From Anisus vortex (Eukaryota > Mollusca > Gastropoda > Planorbidae), in contig OX421496.1 of the NCBI GenBank assembly GCA_949126835.1, forward strand, positions 19,353,844-19,417,843: a DNA stretch of 64,000 nt, given 5' to 3'. Below are positions 58,603-64,000 of the stretch, one piece after another; the first letter of the stretch is position 1; the number at the start of each line of letters is the position of its first letter. A model generated the notes under the pieces. That model saw only the letters and a list, made by a program, of their open reading frames with translations, was not told the origin of the DNA and ran no database searches. A program made the translations under genes and the position numbers.

Positions 58603-60192
58603 TGGTTGGAAAACACACACACACAATAAAGAGTTTGTAATGTTGGTTTAGATAAAGTTCATAAAGATGTTTCAGGTATACGTATTGGTTAGGGTCATGG
58701 ACATGTCAATTCAACTGACGAAAGAAAATATTGTTTCTCTAAGTTATTACACTTCACGTTTCGTGCACTACGGTGTAATACATCGATGTGTAACAGGAAA
58801 CGGGTTCTTCGATGCAGGTCACGTTACTGTCGCCATGGCCGCCATGGCAGGTCATCCATACAGCTCGTACACTTATTGCTTATTCCCACAACATCGTTTC
58901 CACACCTTACGTGACCCACATGTCTATGACTTGTAATGCACGACACCTAAACAATGGCACGACATACATACCACCACCACCACCATCCCAAACTAGGTGT
59001 CATAATGAGATAAGCTACGTAATAGAAGCCTTCGACGAGTGACGTTGGTTGCAAAAAATGGCGGACAGGTGGCCTGCGACAAAACAAATGCCGAGCTTTG
59101 TAGTGTTCGAAAGTGACATTCCACCCCCCATCCCTTCGCACCGGTGTCACACACCAAATGCCCATCGCAAGTAGTTTGTGCCGACATACCCCCGTAGCGT
59201 CACAATTTTCATAGACGCTCGAACATTATTTTTAGTAAAGAAAAAAAAACGCAAAATAGAAAACGGTTCCAAAAATATATAAATGATAATAGCACCAAAG
59301 AACACAGTTACGTCATCCTTGGTAGACTAACTATTTAGCAATAGTAATACAGCGCACGCTACAAACTACTTGAGTATAATCTACATCTATAATGCATTAG
59401 ATCACGTTATATATATATATATATTATTCTTTATGCTATATAAGCACGATATCCAAATGTTCCGGCAAGCGATACAACTTTCTGCGGTATAAATAAAACG
59501 TTCATCATGGCCGCTGGGTGGGCACTGGGTGGGCACTAGATGGGCACTAGATGGGCCACAGCCTGTTGGGAAAATCTCGATCGGCTTAGTAAGAGGCGGT
59601 AAGTAAAACAATTTTCTATTAGCCTCCACCCACCCCCTTGTCCCTTCTTCTCCACACCCCGGTCCACCGAAGACTCCCCGCCTCCAGCGATCTGTCCCTA
59701 TGTGCGAAACTGAGGCCAACACACAGTCTGTAAATTAAGTTCAAGGACCAAAGGGGGGAGCATCGATTACTCGCCACTTTTTTTTTTGTTGTGGTCGTCT
59801 TTCGGGGAGCAGAGAGTTAGAAGAAAGAAAGAAAAAGCAAGAAAAATCAATAAAAATGTATACATAATTACTTAGAAGGACACGAGGAAGTGAAGCGAGG
59901 GCTGAAACTATTTAGAGACGAGTGAGAAAGCAAAACTAAGCGGGAGAACGAAGTTGAAGGTTGTTTTTATTATCATATAGCTTTATGCAAACGTTTCAAA
60001 GTTTTGGGATCGGTCTCCAATGGTGGGACGGGGGGGGGGGGGGGGAGATGATAGATTGATAGATGGGGCTGGCAACAACGTATTTACGTACGCGCGCGTG
60101 TGTGTGTTGTTAGACATACATATTAAAATAGTTTACCAATTCTTAGGTTTGGTTCTAGAGTCCGAGTTTGGTTCCCTATTGTATAGATAAAA
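58603..60192. other. spacer, no gene recognised
   Basis: It contains CA runs (58612-58625), an ACC triplet run (about 58970-58985), an AT run (59407-59424), a short GATGGGCACTA repeat (about 59516-59556) and a 16-base G-run (60030-60045). Open frames up to 106 codons have unrecognised translations. Confidence 0.55.
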
Positions 60193-60464
60193 AAGAAAAG
60201 TATCCAATCGGACCAAATTGATCCGTGGGGCCGATGAAGCAGCGTTCACCAGTTTCTGTGGCCACGGCATACTAGGAGATTGTGTGGCCAGCACAAAGCC
60301 CAGCCACCTTTACTTACACCAACTAAAGTCAGGTACCCATCAGAGATGGGTAGACTCAGAGACACCCTCCAGATCTGGAAACAAATTCTAACCTTCACCA
60401 AGATTCGAACCCAGGACCTCCGGTACGCCAGCCGAACGCGCTGCCTGGTCCACCATGCCTCAAG
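60193..60464 (-). mobile_element. full-length tRNA-derived SINE
   Basis: On the minus strand: GGCATGGTGGACCAGGCAGC (A-box region), GGTCCTGGGTTCGAATC (B box), a linker GATCTGGAGGGTGTCTCTG, CTACCCATCTCTGATGGG, GGCTGGGCTTTGTGCTGG, ACACAATC and GAAACTGGTGAACGC. Flanks GTATAGATAAAA (60181-60192) and GTATAGAGAAAA (60465-60476) are a near-perfect duplication. The linker is single-copy here; in the SINE at 1580 the equivalent stretch is amplified about 31 times. Confidence 0.88.
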
Positions 60465-60476
60465 TGTATAGAGAAA

Positions 60477-61000
60477 ACAAATGAACAAATATTTCAACTA
60501 AGCAGAAAATTTTGTTCACCAAATGAGTTCAAGTTCACATTGAATACGTTTTTTACTTTATTGCTCAGCTGTTGTAGTTTTTTTTTATATAGTAAGTTTG
60601 GGTTTACCCATGCATGTAATCAAGTGGATTGTGTGGACGACGCAATTCCCAGCACCGTGTAACTTTCTGACCTCTCCGCGTGGCGTCGTCCGGGTGCTGC
60701 GTGTAACTGAAAAATCACACATGACGCCCCCCCCCCCCCCATCGCCCTCCTGCAAAATCATATTGTATTCACACAAATCAACCCCTTGAATGCCCTGCAA
60801 GCACTAATTAAGTTTGAACTATTTTTCAAATACATACTCACTACATCTTCATGGAGAATAAAGAAGTTTTAAATGATCGATATTTTGATATGTTCAACTA
60901 ATTCTATTTTATGGAGACGTTAAGAAAGAACAGAGTGTGAGAAACAGACTCTATTGTTGTGTAAATAATCAACAATATTTAATGTTGCCCTCCATATAAT
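60477..61000. other. spacer, no gene recognised
   Basis: C-run near 60727-60740; no gene. Confidence 0.55.
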
Positions 61001-61039
61001 GGCAAATTGGATCTCCCCCCCCCCCCCCCACCATCAAAG

Positions 61040-61345
61040 GACGGGCCCCTCTGTCCATTAGCCCGCCGAGAGGGAAATGGTTCTAACAGCGCTGGGACAC
61101 GGCAGGCGGGCCCATTGTCCCCGATACACATCATTCCACAATTACCAGTTATTAGCAGGGTCCATGGGACCCCCAGATCGGTAGAAATAAGATGGGGGTG
61201 GGGGAATACTCGGTCCTGGCGCTGCGGGGGCCACAAGCCTCCATTGTAATTACCCCTGACGTTACCCCCCCCCTTCTTCTCCTCCAGTCCACGCTGACCA
61301 GCTGGGAGATCTCCCATTGTCCGAAACGATTTAAGCCGATACAAT
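61040..61345. promoter_or_regulatory. possible non-coding regulatory block with SOX-like motifs
   Basis: GC-balanced sequence, unlike its surroundings, with CCATTGT at 61112-61118, 61241-61247 and 61314-61320. The middle one overlaps TAATTA (61247-61252). AATTACCAGTTATTAGC and TCCATTAGC lie between. SOX and homeodomain proteins bind such words. A 150-codon minus-strand frame covers the block but its translation is not recognised. Regulatory function is inferred only. Confidence 0.25.
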
Positions 61346-61925
61346 CCATGGTTGTCATTCAGCGTTAAGTGCAGAGCCAGGCAGGTCAGGACTGGAACAC
61401 ACACACACTCACACACACGTTGTTTGGTCATTCAGTCTGCTCGTTATGTGATCCTGGGGAACTTCCAGCCTCTTTTATTAGCGGATTACTGGAAACAACG
61501 CCCTCTACAAAAGGTTACACACAGCCATGACAGACAGTGTGGATTAACGGAATCAATTACATACTATAACAGCGACAGGAGTGGGTATACGGACAGGCAA
61601 AGCCTTCACAAGCCTATGCAGCGCCCCAGGGCGAAAGCTTCAGCGACGCCCCCTTGCACACTGTAACTGCTTTGTTTAGTGCTATATTTAGACTATATTT
61701 GCCGCCCCCGGGCATACGCCCAACTCTGCCCTTTCCCTTGTGAAGGCACTGCGGACAGAGCCGACTCTAGCAACCAGCAACGCGGCCAGTTACACGGAGC
61801 ACCATGATAATTAAAATCAGATTTAAAAAAAACAGAACAGGTTTTTAATTTGTGAGTGTGTGTTTGTTTCCTTGTGAAACATTGTTTAATGTAATGTGCC
61901 TAGAAGTTCGACGTGGCCCTAACGC
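61346..61925. other. spacer, no gene recognised
   Basis: CA patch at 61398-61420. A 104-codon plus-strand frame (61352-61666) is unrecognised. Confidence 0.5.
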
Positions 61926-62015
61926 CAACCACCCTAGGGCCGCCAACGACCCTAGGGCCGACAACCACCCTAGGGCCGCCAACCACCCTAGGGCCGCCAA
62001 CCACCCTAGGGCCGA
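61926..62015. repeat. 18-bp GC-rich minisatellite, 5 copies
   Basis: The monomer is CCAACCACCCTAGGGCCG with CAACGACC and GACAACC variants. Confidence 0.95.
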
Positions 62016-62226
62016 CACTGATAATACAAGGAAGGTTGTAACAGACTTATGTTTTTTAAAAAAGGAAAAATATATATGAATTTGTATTTATTATACATCT
62101 TTAACTGTCAGAGTGAGCGAAATAAAAACAAATTAGTATTACTGAAACAGAAAACTGGATAAAGGTTTTGGGCAGGTATTAGTCCTGTAAAAGTGACAAA
62201 AGAGTTTTACGAATTCCACCTTCACC

Positions 62227-62978
62227 TATAGTCTACTAGCACCATACCTTGAAGTATATAGTCTACTAGCACCATACCTTGAAGTATATAGTCTACTAGC
62301 ACCATACCTTGAAGTATATAGTCTACTAGCACCATACCTTGAAGTATATAGTCTACTAGCACCATACCTTGAAGTATATAGTCTACTAGTACCATACCTT
62401 GAAGTATATAGTCTACAAGCACCATACCTTGAAGTATATAGTCTACTAGCACCATACCTTGAAGTATATAGTCTACTAGCACCATACCTTGAAGTATATA
62501 GTCTACTAGCACCATACCTTGAAGTATATAGTCTACTAGCACCATACCTTGAAGTATATAGTCTACTAGCACCATACCTTGAAGTATATAGTCTACTAGC
62601 ACCATACCTTGAAGTATATAGTCTACTAGCACCATACCTTGAAGTATATAGTCTACTAGCACCATACCTTGAAGTATATAGTCTACTAGCACCATACCTT
62701 GAAGTATATAGTCTACTAGCACCATACCTTGAAGTATATAGTCTACTAGCACCATACCTTGAAGTATATAGTCTACTAGCACCATACCTTGAAGTATATA
62801 GTCTACTAGCACCATACCTTGAAGTATATAGTCTACTAGCACCATACCTTGAAGTATATAGTCTACTAGCACCATACCTTGAAGTATATAGTCTACTAGC
62901 ACCATACCTTGAAGTATATAGTCTACAAGCACCATACCTTGAAGTATATAGTCTACTAGCACCATACCTTGAAGTATA
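62227..62978. repeat. 30-bp minisatellite, 25 copies
   Basis: The monomer contains TATAGTCTACTAGCACCATA and CCTTGAAGTA. By eye only three copies deviate (CTAGTACC once, CTACAAGC twice). Long minus-strand frames (258 and 265 codons) are artefacts of the 30-bp period. Confidence 0.97.
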
Positions 62979-63172
62979 GTTCCAAATGCTTTTATCACTT
63001 CTCATTAGACGAAGACCTTTCACTGCCCACAGTAATCACAAAAATAACTGTATCCTTACAATAAATGAATCACACTAATAAAATACAAGCACCGATAATA
63101 TATAATATACAACAACTAATACCGTACACACATTAATAACAAACAGACAGTAATAAAAAGTAAGAACGAACG

Positions 63173-63478
63173 CAAATCAAATGAAACCATTGATTGTATA
63201 AATGTCAAGCTAACTATCTCAACAAATCCAATGAAACTATTGATTGTATAAATTTCAAGCTAACTATCTCAACAAATCAAATGAAACTATTGATTGTATA
63301 AATTTCAAGCTAACTATCTCAACAAATCAAATGAAACCATTGATTGTATAAATGTCAAGCTAACTATCTCAACAAATCCAATGAAACCATTGATTGTATA
63401 AATTTCAAGCTAACTATCTCAACAAATCAAATGAAACCATTGATTGTATAAATGTCAAGTTAACTATCTCAACAAATC
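63173..63478. repeat. 50-bp minisatellite, 6 copies
   Basis: The monomer contains AAATCAAATGAAACCATTGA, TTGTATAAATGTCAAGC and TAACTATCTCAAC, with C/A and G/T variants shared between non-adjacent copies. Confidence 0.95.
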
Positions 63479-64000
63479 TAAGAAATCGATAGTTATCTTC
63501 AAGCCTGTACCAATAATAATAAAGAATGACTCATTGGCGCGCGCAACTCATGCCGAGCTATTTATCTTTTATCGAGCGCCACTCGGAGGGCTGAATTTGA
63601 AAAAAAAGCCTTCTGGATAGAAACTGTTCAGACCCGGGAGCACATTCGTTATTTTTCTATAGGGATCTTGAAAAAAAAAATGAACGAGGTAAAACAACTA
63701 GCAAACAGTGAGGCTGTAAGCTAACATGTAGAACTCCCCCCCCCCCTCCCGTCAGAATAGAGCTGTTTTTTTTCCACTCCTTTAAATGTTGACATAGCAA
63801 GTTGTTCTCTACCCTAGACTGGTGAGTAAGTTCTACCATGGAATTATGTAAGAGCATTACACGCACAACTCTGTAACAACGATAAACACACACACACTTT
63901 CTTTTATATTACGCCCCAACGATCAAACGCGGAACTGAGCCATAGCGTTAAGCTCGGAACAATACATTAGCTAATGCTAAGCTGACAGCGACAAAGCTAG
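63479..64000. other. spacer, no gene recognised
   Basis: C-run near 63737-63749; short chance open frames. No gene. Confidence 0.55.

Noticed and set aside
59487..59610. TATAAATA followed by ATGG and a GGTAAGT donor, as a first exon
   Set aside because: The frame from that ATG stops after ten codons inside a short GATGGGCAC repeat; other frames lack a start.
60979..61431. 150-codon minus-strand frame
   Set aside because: GC-balanced region where open frames arise easily; the start lies in a CA repeat and the end crosses a C-run; no recognised motif.
62222..63023. Open frames of 258 and 265 codons, minus strand
   Set aside because: Created by the 30-bp array; two frames of the same strand are open together.

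Overview
This window looks like eukaryotic, gene-poor, repeat-rich intergenic DNA. A lophotrochozoan, most probably a gastropod mollusc, is my best guess. The basis is the overall style (AT-rich background, many G/C homopolymer runs, frequent TAGGCCTA words, a tRNA-derived SINE family, degenerate hAT transposons). I could not confirm the species from sequence alone. There are no bacterial operons, rRNA genes, CRISPR arrays or convincing intact protein-coding genes. Every open frame longer than about 200 codons lies in a minisatellite whose monomer length keeps the frame open.

The window is dominated by tandem arrays. I count more than 20 minisatellites with monomers of 10 to 73 bp, together about 20 kb, or some 30% of the window. 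The largest are at 47.8-51.5 kb (73-bp unit, about 51 copies), 35.1-37.3 kb and 37.5-39.5 kb (two related 18-bp arrays in opposite orientation), 56.6-58.6 kb (31/26-bp unit), 16.2-18.1 kb (25-bp unit) and 45.7-46.7 kb (33-bp unit, nearly invariant).

Interspersed repeats form the second layer. One tRNA-derived SINE family has copies or fragments near 1.6, 16.1, 19.0, 35.05, 39.5, 45.35 and 60.2 kb. Several minisatellites start inside or at the edge of these SINEs: the 1.66-2.26 kb array lies wholly inside a SINE that still has its target-site duplication. Two hAT families are present. One has termini CAGGGGTCGGCAACC, with a 3-kb relic at 8.5-11.5 kb and three 0.2-kb derivatives. The other has termini CAGTGGTTCCCAACC, with a 2.9-kb composite relic at 20.1-23.0 kb and a 0.2-kb derivative at 55.2 kb. 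Both long relics keep recognisable, broken transposase on the minus strand. A third transposon (12.9-14.1 kb) splits a minisatellite whose monomer carries the CRE palindrome TGACGTCA. A fourth (54.6-56.2 kb) has perfect 35-bp inverted repeats flanked by TTAA.

Remaining stretches are AT-rich single-copy-looking DNA with microsatellites. A few patches could be regulatory or exonic (a possible 104-bp exon at 54.25 kb, a SOX-motif cluster at 61.1-61.3 kb, an E-box/CRE/ETS cluster at 15.2 kb), but these are weak calls. I see no genes acting together here. What the window offers is a record of SINE, hAT and minisatellite interaction.
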